This document shows positions 13,147-21,789 of a stretch of 28,283 nt of DNA, one piece after another (positions within the stretch are counted from its first letter, which is position 1; the number at the start of each line of letters is the position of its first letter). The stretch is from a virus. Where the stretch lies: positions 1-28,283 of the IMG/VR virus record IMGVR_UViG_3300009285_000347; one strand, 5' to 3'. The translations under genes were made by a program, and so were the position numbers. Below the pieces are notes generated by a model. It searched no databases, was not told the origin of the DNA, and worked only from the letters and a program-made list of their open reading frames with translations.

Positions 13147-14176
13147 TAGGACTTTCGAGATACCGGATGGATCAAAGGTGCTCATCGGCACTCCGAATTA
13201 CACCAACTTGTTCTCATCCGAGGTTCACGCCAACCATGTTGAATGCGTCACGAAATGGAAGGAATGGGGCATAGACTTCAACTGGATGATCATCGGCAGA
13301 ACGTTCGTGCATTTTGCACGGAGTCAGGCGTGTCGTGCAGCCGTGAATGGCGGATTCACCCACATCTTTTGGCTAGACGACGACGCCATCATTGACCCGA
13401 TTCTTCTACCCATATTTCTTGAGCATGACAAGGATGTGGTTATTGCGCCCTACCCTATGCGCAGGGCTCCTTTTCAAATCGGTATCCTATCGGCTCGGGT
13501 GTTCCGATGCCGAGAGTGTGACCACTGGACCCACTGGAAGGAAGATTGCCAGCCGCCGTCATTCGCGTCGTGCGAGAAATGCGGGAAGGAAATCCCGAGG
13601 GATTTCCATGAGCACGTTGCATATCGGAATATGACCTCTGCTGATTTGGGAAAGGGGCTTATCGAGGTGGATGGTGGGGGGACGCACGCGATGCTAATCA
13701 AAACGAGCGTGCTAACAAAGTCTCGTGGATTTCCACCTCCCGGTACAGGGGAACTTGTCCCGGAGAATAGGTCCTACCCGGATCGGGCATATGCCGTCTA
13801 CATGAAGCTCAAGGACATGACGGAGAGCGAAGATCGGGATCTGGTAGACCATTATATCGGGGATCTGCCGGATCAAAGTGCGACAATGCAGGAAGAAGAT
13901 GCTAGGGATAAGCCCTACGTCACGATGCCGAAGCAGGGCACGGAAGACATGCTGCTTTGCTATCGGCTGAAGTGCAAAGGCGTCAAGATTTACTGTGATA
14001 CCGATGTCTTTGCCGATCATGTGGGGTTTGCGCCAGTCATCGGACTTAACTTCGTTCAGCAGATGGAGGCATTACGCAACAATCCAGATCCTGAGCAGAT
14101 CGTGTTCGCTGCTCCTGGGCTTCACGCCCGAGATTGGGGGTTGATGCGGAAGGATGCTAGGGCTTCCCTGACATGA
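13139..14176 (+). CDS. Glycosyltransferase with inserted zinc ribbon
   Basis: The protein has 345 residues when started at GTG 13139, which has GGGAGG 7 bases upstream; an ATG at 13079 in the same frame lies well inside the previous gene and lacks such a site. The pattern VLIGTPNYTNLFSSEVH (14-30), then FARSQ (59-63) and IFWLDDDAI (77-85) with the DDD metal site, matches a phage glycosyltransferase family. After the nucleotide-binding half comes an insertion with C124-x2-C127 and C145-x2-C148 (CREC ... CEKCG), a zinc ribbon. The catalytic half resumes with VDGGGTHAML (177-186). The end is a helical region. The ribbon may bind the acceptor protein, but this is a guess. Confidence 0.8.
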   Translation: MSDRTFEIPDGSKVLIGTPNYTNLFSSEVHANHVECVTKWKEWGIDFNWMIIGRTFVHFARSQACRAAVNGGFTHIFWLDDDAIIDPILLPIFLEHDKDVVIAPYPMRRAPFQIGILSARVFRCRECDHWTHWKEDCQPPSFASCEKCGKEIPRDFHEHVAYRNMTSADLGKGLIEVDGGGTHAMLIKTSVLTKSRGFPPPGTGELVPENRSYPDRAYAVYMKLKDMTESEDRDLVDHYIGDLPDQSATMQEEDARDKPYVTMPKQGTEDMLLCYRLKCKGVKIYCDTDVFADHVGFAPVIGLNFVQQMEALRNNPDPEQIVFAAPGLHARDWGLMRKDARASLT

Positions 14177-14481
14177 GAGTCTACCAGTGCGCTACAAATG
14201 GATGCGGCAAGGGCCTTATAACGGAGTTTCAGCCGTGGGGATTCTGCCCAAAGTGCGGTGGGCGGAATTGGAGAAAGCTCCGAAAGGCTACGCACTGGAT
14301 GACTCTGCGTATCTGGTGGATGTCTGGTAGGCAGTTGGTTGTACCACCAGAGGGGTCTATGCTTGAGCGATTCCTGCTGAAACGAATGAATGATCAGGCT
14401 GAGAATGTTCGTATCACGGAGAATGATGTAAGGCAACAAGTTCCGCAGAACCTTACAAAGGGAGGCTCACGTGTCAGATAA
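14173..14481 (+). CDS. Zinc-ribbon protein in the sugar cassette
   Basis: The N-terminus of this 102-residue protein is a zinc ribbon: MRVYQCATNGC (C6, C11) followed by GFCPKCGG (C25, C28). The rest is basic and helical with Trp residues (WMTLRIWWMSGRQL). Its ATG overlaps the glycosyltransferase stop (ATGA), and its end overlaps the next gene by 11 bases. The C-terminal codons also encode the GGAGG ribosome binding site of that gene. The tight overlaps on both sides suggest it works with the cassette enzymes. No family is recognised beyond the ribbon. Confidence 0.65.
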   Translation: MRVYQCATNGCGKGLITEFQPWGFCPKCGGRNWRKLRKATHWMTLRIWWMSGRQLVVPPEGSMLERFLLKRMNDQAENVRITENDVRQQVPQNLTKGGSRVR

Positions 14482-15292
14482 GGTCCAAGGTAAGACAGAC
14501 TGGCCACCGGCATTGATCACGTCCACGAAGTTTCCTATCCAATTTTATGTGGATAGCATCGACAACCCAGATCATCAAATCCCTGATGAGAAGCGCGCTA
14601 AATGTCCGTGGGCTGTGCTCGAAGGGGATCAGGCCAATGGTAGGCTGCTATATTTGGCTGGTGGGGTGAGCCAGAAAGGGCCGTTTGTTGTTGATGTGGG
14701 ATGGCCTGGTAAGTTTCGAGTTCAGCCTGACATGTCTAGTATTGATGAGGGGGCCTGTGATCTAATCTATGGCATTGTTCGCGCTACTCGGCCTTCCATC
14801 GTGCTTGAGACTGGGACGCATAAGGGTCGTAGCACTCATGCTATCACATCGGCGTTGTGTGAAAATGAAAAGGGATCGATCTTCACGCTTGATTGCGTGA
14901 AGTGGGTTGATCTGAATGACATTCTTAGCCCTGGGGAATGTGGACGATGCACGCAGTTAATAGGGCATAGCCCGCAGGCCTTCAACATCCACCCTCTCGC
15001 TGGATTGCAGGGTATCGACTTCGCCTTCTTAGACGGTGCACATGACGGTGAAACCCTGCTCAAGGAGATAGAATACGTAGACACGCATCGGGCAGATACT
15101 TGCATAGTCTGCGTAGACAACACGATGGATGCGGGTTGGCCGGAGATTAGAAAAGTGCTCGACACGCTTACACACAAGGGACATGTTGTTCTTGAGACAA
15201 TGGCTGGCATGGACATCATTACGTTGCGTAATGTGGACCCTAAAGTTATGGAAGGCGCTACGTTTCATGTCGATGTAGGGGGTGCGACATGA
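14471..15292 (+). CDS. SAM-dependent methyltransferase (Methyltransf_24/cephalosporin-hydroxylase-like), first copy
   Basis: This is a 273-residue class I methyltransferase-fold protein. Motif I is VLETGTHKGRST (111-122), the SAM-binding glycine loop of this family. IFTLDC supplies the acidic residue after strand 2, and IDFAFLDGAHDGE gives the DG-x-H motif after strand 4, with VDNT further on. Family members O-methylate sugars or act in polyketide or macrolide pathways, so a sugar substrate is plausible here. The start is GTG 14471 with GGGAGG 5 bases upstream, in a leader nearly identical to that of the second glycosyltransferase. The next gene, a diverged copy, overlaps by 4 bases. Confidence 0.75.
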   Translation: MSDKVQGKTDWPPALITSTKFPIQFYVDSIDNPDHQIPDEKRAKCPWAVLEGDQANGRLLYLAGGVSQKGPFVVDVGWPGKFRVQPDMSSIDEGACDLIYGIVRATRPSIVLETGTHKGRSTHAITSALCENEKGSIFTLDCVKWVDLNDILSPGECGRCTQLIGHSPQAFNIHPLAGLQGIDFAFLDGAHDGETLLKEIEYVDTHRADTCIVCVDNTMDAGWPEIRKVLDTLTHKGHVVLETMAGMDIITLRNVDPKVMEGATFHVDVGGAT

Positions 15293-15990
15293 ATTTCACC
15301 CCTGAAGATGTTGAGGTTATGAAGGAATATGCCAATCTCAAGATGGAATCACCCACGACTAGCGTGCATTTCCATTACATCATAGAACCAAAGGAACCAT
15401 ATTCACATGGGCAGATCGTTGAATTGGTGATGATTTCGGAATCTCCCGATGGAGCGTTGACCGACCTTACATTTCCAGACAGGATGAGATTCGCCGTCAA
15501 TCTATGGGCCTGTGATGAGCAGACAGCTGGGTTCATATGCTGGCTAGTGCGGACGTGGAAACCGCTCGTGTGTTTCGAGACTGGAACAAATAAGGGCAGG
15601 AGCACTAAGGCCATTGCTGACTCTCTTGAACTAAACGGCAAAGGACACATTACCACGGTAGATGTGGCGAATCATGGAGTTCAAGATAGGTTGCCACGCA
15701 CCACGTTTATTCAGGGCCGCTTGCCTGAAGGTCTCAAGATGGAACCACTAGCTTCACTTTCTGACATCGACTTCGCTTTCCTGGATGGCCCACATTACGA
15801 AAACGAAGTGTTGCAAGAACTAGAGTTCGTGAAGGCACGCAAGGCGAAACGTGGTTGTTACGTGCTATTTGATGATGCCGGTAACGGTAGTTGGCCCGGT
15901 GTATGTAAGGCTGTAAAGGAACTTCCTGGAGCGTTTATCCTTCCGACTCCACACGGGCTAGGGATTGTGCATCTGGATGCCGAGAAATGA
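15289..15990 (+). CDS. SAM-dependent methyltransferase, second copy
   Basis: This 233-residue protein shows the same blocks as its upstream neighbour: VCFETGTNKGRST (94-106) for SAM binding, ITTVDVAN, IDFAFLDGPHYENEVLQELE, and LFDDAGNGSWPGVCK near the C-terminus. The two are a tandem duplication that has diverged, mainly outside the motifs. It starts in an ATGA overlap with the first copy and ends in an ATGA overlap with the epimerase. Two related enzymes in tandem may methylate different positions of one sugar or two different sugars. The substrate is not known. Confidence 0.75.
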   Translation: MNFTPEDVEVMKEYANLKMESPTTSVHFHYIIEPKEPYSHGQIVELVMISESPDGALTDLTFPDRMRFAVNLWACDEQTAGFICWLVRTWKPLVCFETGTNKGRSTKAIADSLELNGKGHITTVDVANHGVQDRLPRTTFIQGRLPEGLKMEPLASLSDIDFAFLDGPHYENEVLQELEFVKARKAKRGCYVLFDDAGNGSWPGVCKAVKELPGAFILPTPHGLGIVHLDAEK

Positions 15991-17030
15991 AAGTCCTGGT
16001 CACGGGTGGCCTGGGATTCATCGGCGTGAACACTGCCGCGCATTTTAATGGCCTGGGCCATGATGTGTCCGTGATAGACAACTACCACCGGGCGGGGGTT
16101 GATGCCAATGAGGAATGGTTGCGCCTGGTCGCCCCGGAGGTCAAGATCAGGACCCTTGACATTCGACAGGCCTACCCGTTGAAGCAGTATATCGCCCGTA
16201 GCCACTTCGACCTAATCGTCCACGAGGCTGCTCAGACAGCCGTGACGACCTCAGTTGAAGACCCCGCCTATGACTTCGCTACAAACGCGCACGGAACATT
16301 CAACATCATGGAAGCGGCTCGTGACTCTGGATGTGCCGTGATCTACGCAAGCACGAACAAAGTTTATGGGGCAATGTCGTCAATTGAAACGTGGGAAGAT
16401 GAGGCTCGGTGGAAGTACTCTGATTGGACGTTACACATGAACGGAATTGACGAGACTGCTCCCCTTGACCCTATCTCTCCGTATGGGTGTTCTAAGCTCG
16501 CGGGCGAGCACTACGTCAAGGACTATGCGAGAATCTACGGTGTCAAGACCGTTATATTCAGGCAGTCCTGCATCTACGGACCGAGACAGATTGGGGGGAC
16601 CGATCAGGGATGGCTAACGTGGTTCACGAGAGCATGGGTTACTGGCAAGCCAATCACGATTTTCGGTGATGGTAAGCAAGTCCGGGATGTGCTTTACATC
16701 GAGGATTTAATCCAGGCTTATATCCTGGCAATAGCAAACATCGACAAAATTTCGGGAGAAGTGTTCAACATCGGTGGAGGCTCTGCGAACTCAACTTCAA
16801 TCTGGTGGGAGTTGAAGAAGATCATGGCTGATACCGTAGGGGAGCCTACTCCGAGAGTTACATTTTCAGAGTGGAGGCCCGGAGATCAGAAGATCCATGT
16901 TACAGACAATCGAAAGCTAAAGACTATCCTCGGATGGGAGCCGACGATTGGGATAGAAAAAGGCATACAGAACCTGCATTCATGGATCATTGGTGCAACC
17001 GCGAACAAGCAGATCAGGGCATCCGCATAA
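15987..17030 (+). CDS. NAD-dependent sugar epimerase/dehydratase (CDP-tyvelose-2-epimerase-like)
   Basis: This is a 347-residue extended SDR enzyme. TGGLGFIG (6-13) is the Rossmann NAD-binding loop, ASTNKVYG (121-128) carries the catalytic Thr/Ser region, and YGCSK (166-170) is the Y-x-x-x-K active site. The TNKVYG block, DYARIYG..TVIFRQSCIYGPRQ, DQGWLTWF and GDGKQVRDVLYIEDLIQAY resemble bacterial CDP-paratose 2-epimerase (Tyv/RfbE), which makes CDP-tyvelose for O-antigen. By this resemblance it may epimerise a deoxyhexose nucleotide, although no other step of that pathway is in the window, so it would rely on host CDP-sugars or act on a different substrate. It closes the cassette. Confidence 0.85.
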   Translation: MKVLVTGGLGFIGVNTAAHFNGLGHDVSVIDNYHRAGVDANEEWLRLVAPEVKIRTLDIRQAYPLKQYIARSHFDLIVHEAAQTAVTTSVEDPAYDFATNAHGTFNIMEAARDSGCAVIYASTNKVYGAMSSIETWEDEARWKYSDWTLHMNGIDETAPLDPISPYGCSKLAGEHYVKDYARIYGVKTVIFRQSCIYGPRQIGGTDQGWLTWFTRAWVTGKPITIFGDGKQVRDVLYIEDLIQAYILAIANIDKISGEVFNIGGGSANSTSIWWELKKIMADTVGEPTPRVTFSEWRPGDQKIHVTDNRKLKTILGWEPTIGIEKGIQNLHSWIIGATANKQIRASA

Positions 17031-17042
17031 GGAGGCTTTGCA

Positions 17043-17393
17043 ATGCTTAAAATGAACAACGATATTGGGTGGACTACTCCCGTTACGGCCGCAAATCTTG
17101 ATGATGACCCTGGTAAACTGGTTCAGGGCGGGGAAACTCTGTTGTATGGGTGGAGCATTGCCAATACAGCAGCAGCAGTGACGTATGTGCAGCTTTTTGA
17201 TGCGGCCGCTTTGGTTGATGTTGTCCTTGGGACTACTGCGCCAACCGCATGGATTGCTTTGTCTGCAAGCGTAGTTGGGAATGCGGAACTCACGAAACCC
17301 TTAAGATTCTCTCTTGGACTTGTTGCATTCTCCACCACGACGGCGACTGGAAGTACGGCTGCAACGTCTCATGCCACATTCTTTATTGCATAG
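17043..17393 (+). CDS. Small beta-rich structural protein (116 aa)
   Basis: The protein has 116 residues rich in Ala, Thr and Val, with strand-like segments (GETLLYGWSIANTAAAVTYVQL) and no charge clusters, the same type as the two small capsid-associated proteins before the sugar cassette. GGAGG lies 7 bases before the ATG. It resumes the structural genes after the cassette. Its content resembles virion proteins that line the capsid or neck. No family is recognised, and there is no catalytic motif. Confidence 0.6.
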   Translation: MLKMNNDIGWTTPVTAANLDDDPGKLVQGGETLLYGWSIANTAAAVTYVQLFDAAALVDVVLGTTAPTAWIALSASVVGNAELTKPLRFSLGLVAFSTTTATGSTAATSHATFFIA

Positions 17394-17402
17394 GAGACTC
17401 AC

Positions 17403-18191
17403 ATGCCTATTCTCATTGATGCACAGACAATCGCCTCTGCCGTTCAGGACCCCAAGCACAAGCTCGACCGATATGCCCGTGCGTCTCTGTCGTCTGAACA
17501 ATCCGGGACCGTACTTTACAGCAAACTTGAAAGCCAGGGAGACCTTGCCGATCTCAAGCATACGGTAGGTCCGTGGATGGAGCAGTATACCGCCGTGTCT
17601 GAAAAGCAACTGGGATTCAGAAACATCAGTGTTCAGCACGAGGACGACGATCAGCCTACAAGCGGAGTATCGGAACACGACGGCATGATCTTCACATTTC
17701 ACGGTGCCCCTGCCGGAACGGTAGCCCTTGACCCTGGTAGTAAGCAGATCCTTACCGAAGTCCAGGCCGAGATTCAGGAAGAAACATTCAACCAGAGGCT
17801 TCCGAGGTACACGAAGTGGGACTTCAGGCTCCATGAGTTGATTGTAACGGACGGCCCGGCTCGTAGCGAGAGACTGATGGAGAGCAACGAGGAGCAGCGG
17901 GCCAGGTCAGAGACGAAGTATCTTGACGGTCAAGAGAAGCTGCTTGAGAAGCAGACGGCCGTGTTCGAGCGGCTTATCACGATGATCGCTAACAACGGAG
18001 GGCAGGCAGTAGTTACAGCCGAAACTCTCAAGGACGTGGTAGAGGAGAAGGCCCTTGAGGGATTGCAGCCTGAGCAAGTAGCAGCCCTTGAGGAGCTACA
18101 GATTGCCAACGAGGAATATGCCGAGGAAAAGGCGAGGACACAGTCAATTGTTCCGGGAATGGAGATAAGGCCTGTCAAGCGAGGTCGGTAG
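17403..18191 (+). CDS. Hypothetical virion protein with coiled coil
   Basis: This 262-residue protein has an N-terminal mixed region (MPILIDAQTIASAVQD...), a strand-rich middle with HGAPAGTVALDPGS, and a long charged helix from about 155 to 200 (MESNEEQRARSETKYLDGQEKLLEKQT). It then has a short helix-loop region (ALEGLQPEQVAALEELQIA) and a basic tail. The charged helix looks like a coiled coil, so it is probably oligomeric. It precedes the adaptor directly: the next ATG begins on the base after its stop. It may be a head-completion or internal scaffold-type protein. The function is unknown. Confidence 0.6.
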   Translation: MPILIDAQTIASAVQDPKHKLDRYARASLSSEQSGTVLYSKLESQGDLADLKHTVGPWMEQYTAVSEKQLGFRNISVQHEDDDQPTSGVSEHDGMIFTFHGAPAGTVALDPGSKQILTEVQAEIQEETFNQRLPRYTKWDFRLHELIVTDGPARSERLMESNEEQRARSETKYLDGQEKLLEKQTAVFERLITMIANNGGQAVVTAETLKDVVEEKALEGLQPEQVAALEELQIANEEYAEEKARTQSIVPGMEIRPVKRGR

Positions 18192-19181
18192 ATGGCTACA
18201 TTCCTAAAGCTCCAGCAGGATCTTCTCTTCTATGCCAGTGAGGGCGTGGCTGGGGAGCCCCTTACAATGGCTAAAGCAGCCATTAACCGGGCATACAGGC
18301 GTGTCCTCCGGGCTACGAGACAGGACTCCATACGTAGAGAGTTCACACTTGCGTCTGTCTCCGGCACGGCCAAGTATGGGCTTCCCCTATCTGTCAAGCA
18401 CGTCCTCAACATCGAGGACCCTGACAACGACAGAACCATTGACGAAATCGCCGCTACGGAGTTCGATCTTCGGTATCCTGGGCGCACGGATTCCGGGGAC
18501 CCAACGGTCTACTACATCTTAGGGACGTATGGGGTTCAGCGCCAACCGGCTTCCGCAGGGGTCTTGGCGGTAGTTTCAAGTTCAACGGCTGACGTGACAG
18601 ACTTCTTTCTTCGCGTGGATGGGTATAACTCATCTGGAGTCCTGATTAGGGAGCAGGTCACAATCAACGGGACCACGAGCGTCAGTACGACGACATCATT
18701 TGCCACGGCCGGAGGGATCGAGCGCCTAACTAAGTCAACGACAAGCAGCAGCTATTCCTATACTGGCACGTTGACCGTCACGGACGACGATAGCAACACG
18801 ATTGCGACGATCCCCATGTGGGAGGAATCCCCTGAATACTTATGGATCGAGTTCTTCCCCGTTCCGAACAGCGTCATAACCTACACGGTCAGGTGCCTAT
18901 CCTACAAGCCTGAACTGATCAACGATGACGACTGGCCGGACATCGGCAAGGAATATCATGACCTGATACTGTATGATGCCGGGCAGGAACTCTTGCCTAA
19001 CTTCGGGAAGCGGGTTGAAGCCATAAACTTCGCTCGACTGGCTGCTACGGGCTACAAGGACCTGAAAAATATGCACTCTAAGCGGTTGAACAAGGTCCAG
19101 GTATTTGCGGATGTATCTCGCGCTTCCAGCCTTCCGAGGCGTCCCCTGATTCGAGGGGTTGACGTGGACCTGGCTGTCTGA
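18192..19181 (+). CDS. Head-tail adaptor (gp11/tail-tubular A-like) with inserted Ig-like domain
   Basis: This 329-residue protein begins with the helical adaptor core (MATFLKLQQDLLFYASEG, KAAINRAYRRVLRATRQ), as in podovirus connector proteins that bind below the portal. Residues 60-110 include the YYILGTYG segment. Residues about 120-208 are Ser/Thr-rich strands (TDFFLRVDGYNSSG, SYSYTGTLTVTDDDSNTIA) forming an Ig-like beta sandwich inserted into the core, which then resumes with the acidic DDDWPDIGKEYHDLILYDAGQ helix. The start follows the previous stop with no gap, so translation is coupled. The position before the nozzle-like gene fits. The fold call comes from sequence pattern only. Confidence 0.7.
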   Translation: MATFLKLQQDLLFYASEGVAGEPLTMAKAAINRAYRRVLRATRQDSIRREFTLASVSGTAKYGLPLSVKHVLNIEDPDNDRTIDEIAATEFDLRYPGRTDSGDPTVYYILGTYGVQRQPASAGVLAVVSSSTADVTDFFLRVDGYNSSGVLIREQVTINGTTSVSTTTSFATAGGIERLTKSTTSSSYSYTGTLTVTDDDSNTIATIPMWEESPEYLWIEFFPVPNSVITYTVRCLSYKPELINDDDWPDIGKEYHDLILYDAGQELLPNFGKRVEAINFARLAATGYKDLKNMHSKRLNKVQVFADVSRASSLPRRPLIRGVDVDLAV

Positions 19182-19193
19182 TAGGATACGTGA

Positions 19194-20774
19194 ATGGCTG
19201 AGCCAAAAATCACTAACGCCATACCGTCCCCCATCTTCCGCGTTCGTGGCGTCAAGAACTGGATCTATCCAGATCGGCGCATAACAGCCGAAGACTGCGA
19301 GACCCTGAAGAACATCAACATTACCGAGGAAGGCACGGCAGATAAGCGTAACGGTTACACCCCCTACAATGCAAACCAGATACTTGAATCAACGGTTGCT
19401 ATGCCGATTGTGGGTCTATTCCAGCAGGTCTACACGGGCGCACAGAGTAGGAATATTGTGGTTGCCGGAACCAAGATTTATGCGGCTGCGGCATCCGGCT
19501 CTTGGTCATCGTTGGATATTACGGGTTCCGTTTCCATAACGAACACCCCTGAAGGACGAATACGGCACGACTTCATAGACAATCAAATCGTGGGCACCAA
19601 CGGTATCAATGGCACTTTCCTTGTTCCTGCCACTGGAAATGCGACTGCGCTTGCGGGTATGCCGTGGTCAACATGTGAAGATGTGGTAGTTCACAACAAC
19701 CTGCTCGTGGCTCTGAACACGACGGAAAGCGCAACCAAATTTCCCACTCGGGCGCGTTGGTGTGACATCAACAAAAGCACCTACGTTATCGACATTGCAA
19801 CCTGGCCCGATGCAAACAGATATGAGGTTGAAGATGAAGGGTTGCCCATCGTCGGTGGGGCTAACAACTTCGGCAGATTGCTAATCTTCAAACAAAATGG
19901 GCTGTTCCCGGCCTATCTTAGATGGAACCTCGGATTTATTGAGATGCTTGTCTTGGAGAACCAGATTTATCGCGGGTTTTCTCCTATAGCCAAGGCATCT
20001 ATCATATCCAGGCCCGAGTTTACGTGGTGCGTGGCGAGGGACGGCGCATACATCGTTGTCCCCAATGGTGACGGGTTCAATGTGAAACTCGTCACCAAAG
20101 ACATTCAGCGGGATTGGAACGCCCTTGCACAGAACCGACTCCAATACGCCCAATCGTTCATTCGGCAGAAGGACCACCAAGTCAGGACTCTCCTGTCTTC
20201 ATCGACGAACACTACCGGGCACGATAGAATCTTGGTATACGATTGGGAAACCGGGGATGTGTTTTGGGATAATCCAAATGATGACCTCAACACTGTATGC
20301 TCGTCGTCGTTGGGATATAGGGAGACTGGTGAGGAGTTCGACTTTTTCGGCACATATGACGGTTACGTGATGAAGGGCAATATTGGGACTCAGGACAATG
20401 TCACGGACATTCCCTGGGAGATCAAGTGGCACGCGAACGACCTTGGGTTGCAGGCCAGATCGAAGAATATTGTTAATTTCAGGCTATTCTACCAGGAACA
20501 ATCGGTAGGGCTACAGGATATAACCGTAACACTGAATTTGAATCACGGACAGAACGCACGAACTACAACGATGACTCTTGGCTCTGGGAACCTATATGAT
20601 AACGGGCTGGAATATGATACCGGGCTGGAATACGGTTCATTGGGCGTAAACTCTGCGTCTTACCATGTGAATCGAGTAGCGGAAAACATCGCTCCACAGT
20701 TGACATCCTCTCAGTCTGCTTCTATCATTGGTTATCAATGCGACTTTGACCCGACCGAACCCATTTCTGAGTAA
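19194..20774 (+). CDS. Tail nozzle-like protein (packaged-DNA stabilisation/tail-tubular B-like)
   Basis: This is a 526-residue protein of all-beta character with repeated blade-like segments (SWSSLDITGSV, GAYIVVPNGDGFNVKL, DRILVYDWETGDVFW), consistent with the beta-propeller body of podovirus nozzle proteins that sit beneath the adaptor and close the DNA channel. The N-terminus (MAEPKITNAIPSPIFRVRGVKNW...INITEEGTADKRNG) has a pattern seen in such virion proteins: a short anchor then a domain describing a mapped value. Near residues 465-480 a short tandem repeat, YDNGLEYDTGLEYG, is visible. It is next to the adaptor gene. The assignment is by position and fold pattern. Confidence 0.6.
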   Translation: MAEPKITNAIPSPIFRVRGVKNWIYPDRRITAEDCETLKNINITEEGTADKRNGYTPYNANQILESTVAMPIVGLFQQVYTGAQSRNIVVAGTKIYAAAASGSWSSLDITGSVSITNTPEGRIRHDFIDNQIVGTNGINGTFLVPATGNATALAGMPWSTCEDVVVHNNLLVALNTTESATKFPTRARWCDINKSTYVIDIATWPDANRYEVEDEGLPIVGGANNFGRLLIFKQNGLFPAYLRWNLGFIEMLVLENQIYRGFSPIAKASIISRPEFTWCVARDGAYIVVPNGDGFNVKLVTKDIQRDWNALAQNRLQYAQSFIRQKDHQVRTLLSSSTNTTGHDRILVYDWETGDVFWDNPNDDLNTVCSSSLGYRETGEEFDFFGTYDGYVMKGNIGTQDNVTDIPWEIKWHANDLGLQARSKNIVNFRLFYQEQSVGLQDITVTLNLNHGQNARTTTMTLGSGNLYDNGLEYDTGLEYGSLGVNSASYHVNRVAENIAPQLTSSQSASIIGYQCDFDPTEPISE

Positions 20775-20780
20775 CTAACT

Positions 20781-21788
20781 ATGGCTACCGTCACAAGAGC
20801 TTCGGCTGCATTGCCGACGTTGCGCGGGAAGATCATATCCGCCGCACTGACGGATTCGTTTACCAACATTTTCGCGTTTCTTGAATCCAATACGATAGAT
20901 GATTCCAACGTGGATTACACATCCACAGATGGCGTCGTGGTGGTTCGGCAGGCCCAAGCTATAACCGGGCTCAAAACATTTGAGAATACGTCTGTAGGTG
21001 CTGGTGGCCTACGGACGGTTATTAACATATCACAGAACCCGACCTCTGGAACATCCACAGACGCGGATGGAATATCCGTACCGTTTTTGGGAGACGACGA
21101 TGCAGGAACTCAGGTTACGTATGCCCGCCTGGATATACTTTTTGATGATACTGGAGCCGGGTCTACAGATGTATCCATAAACTTCAGGGGCATACAGGCA
21201 GGAACAGCCAGAGAGTTCCTATCGCTTGGTTCTACAGAAACCACATTTAACGAAGACGCTCAAGATATTGATTTCCGCATAGAGTCAGATACGAATGCCA
21301 ATGCTTTCAACGTGAATGCTGGTTTGTTCACGGGCGTTGGCGCTATCGGCTTGGGCGCGGCAGCTACGGATGCTGGGGCGGTCCTTATTGATCCCCCAGC
21401 ATTTACCTCTACGGCCAGCACGAATATCGCAAGGCTAAACATTGAGAACACTGCCGCTATCACGGTTCCCGCTGGAACAACGGCGCTCGCGGCTACGCTA
21501 TTCCTGGGTGAGCCTAACCTGACAGCGACCGGGACGATTACGTCAGCCGTTACTTTATACATAGAGGGAGCGCCAACTGAGGGCGGGACGAACAATTATT
21601 CTTTGTGGGTTGATGCAGGAAACGTGAGATTAGACGGGGCGCTAATTCTAAATGACGGCACATATAGTAATCCTCTTAGAATAGGCTCTGCAAGGCTATG
21701 GTATGATTTAACTAATACCACCATGAGGATTAAGCACGGATCAGATCCATCCTCCGAAACGGATGGAAATTCTTTGATGGAAGGCTGA
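20781..21788 (+). CDS. Tail fibre or appendage protein
   Basis: This 335-residue Thr/Ser/Ala/Gly-rich protein has many short strands (TGLKTFENTSVGAGGLRTVINISQNP, LARLNIENTAAITV) in a trimeric-fibre style, and a GA-rich middle (GVGAIGLGAAATDAG). The N-terminus (MATVTRASAALPTLRGKIISAAL) may anchor it to the particle. The C-terminal segment ARLWYDLTNTTMRIKHGSDPSSETDGN resembles the closing domain of long-fibre proteins that display structured data-like strands. No receptor-binding or enzymatic motif is visible. It follows the nozzle-like gene by 6 bases. Confidence 0.6.
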   Translation: MATVTRASAALPTLRGKIISAALTDSFTNIFAFLESNTIDDSNVDYTSTDGVVVVRQAQAITGLKTFENTSVGAGGLRTVINISQNPTSGTSTDADGISVPFLGDDDAGTQVTYARLDILFDDTGAGSTDVSINFRGIQAGTAREFLSLGSTETTFNEDAQDIDFRIESDTNANAFNVNAGLFTGVGAIGLGAAATDAGAVLIDPPAFTSTASTNIARLNIENTAAITVPAGTTALAATLFLGEPNLTATGTITSAVTLYIEGAPTEGGTNNYSLWVDAGNVRLDGALILNDGTYSNPLRIGSARLWYDLTNTTMRIKHGSDPSSETDGNSLMEG

Positions 21789-21789
21789 T

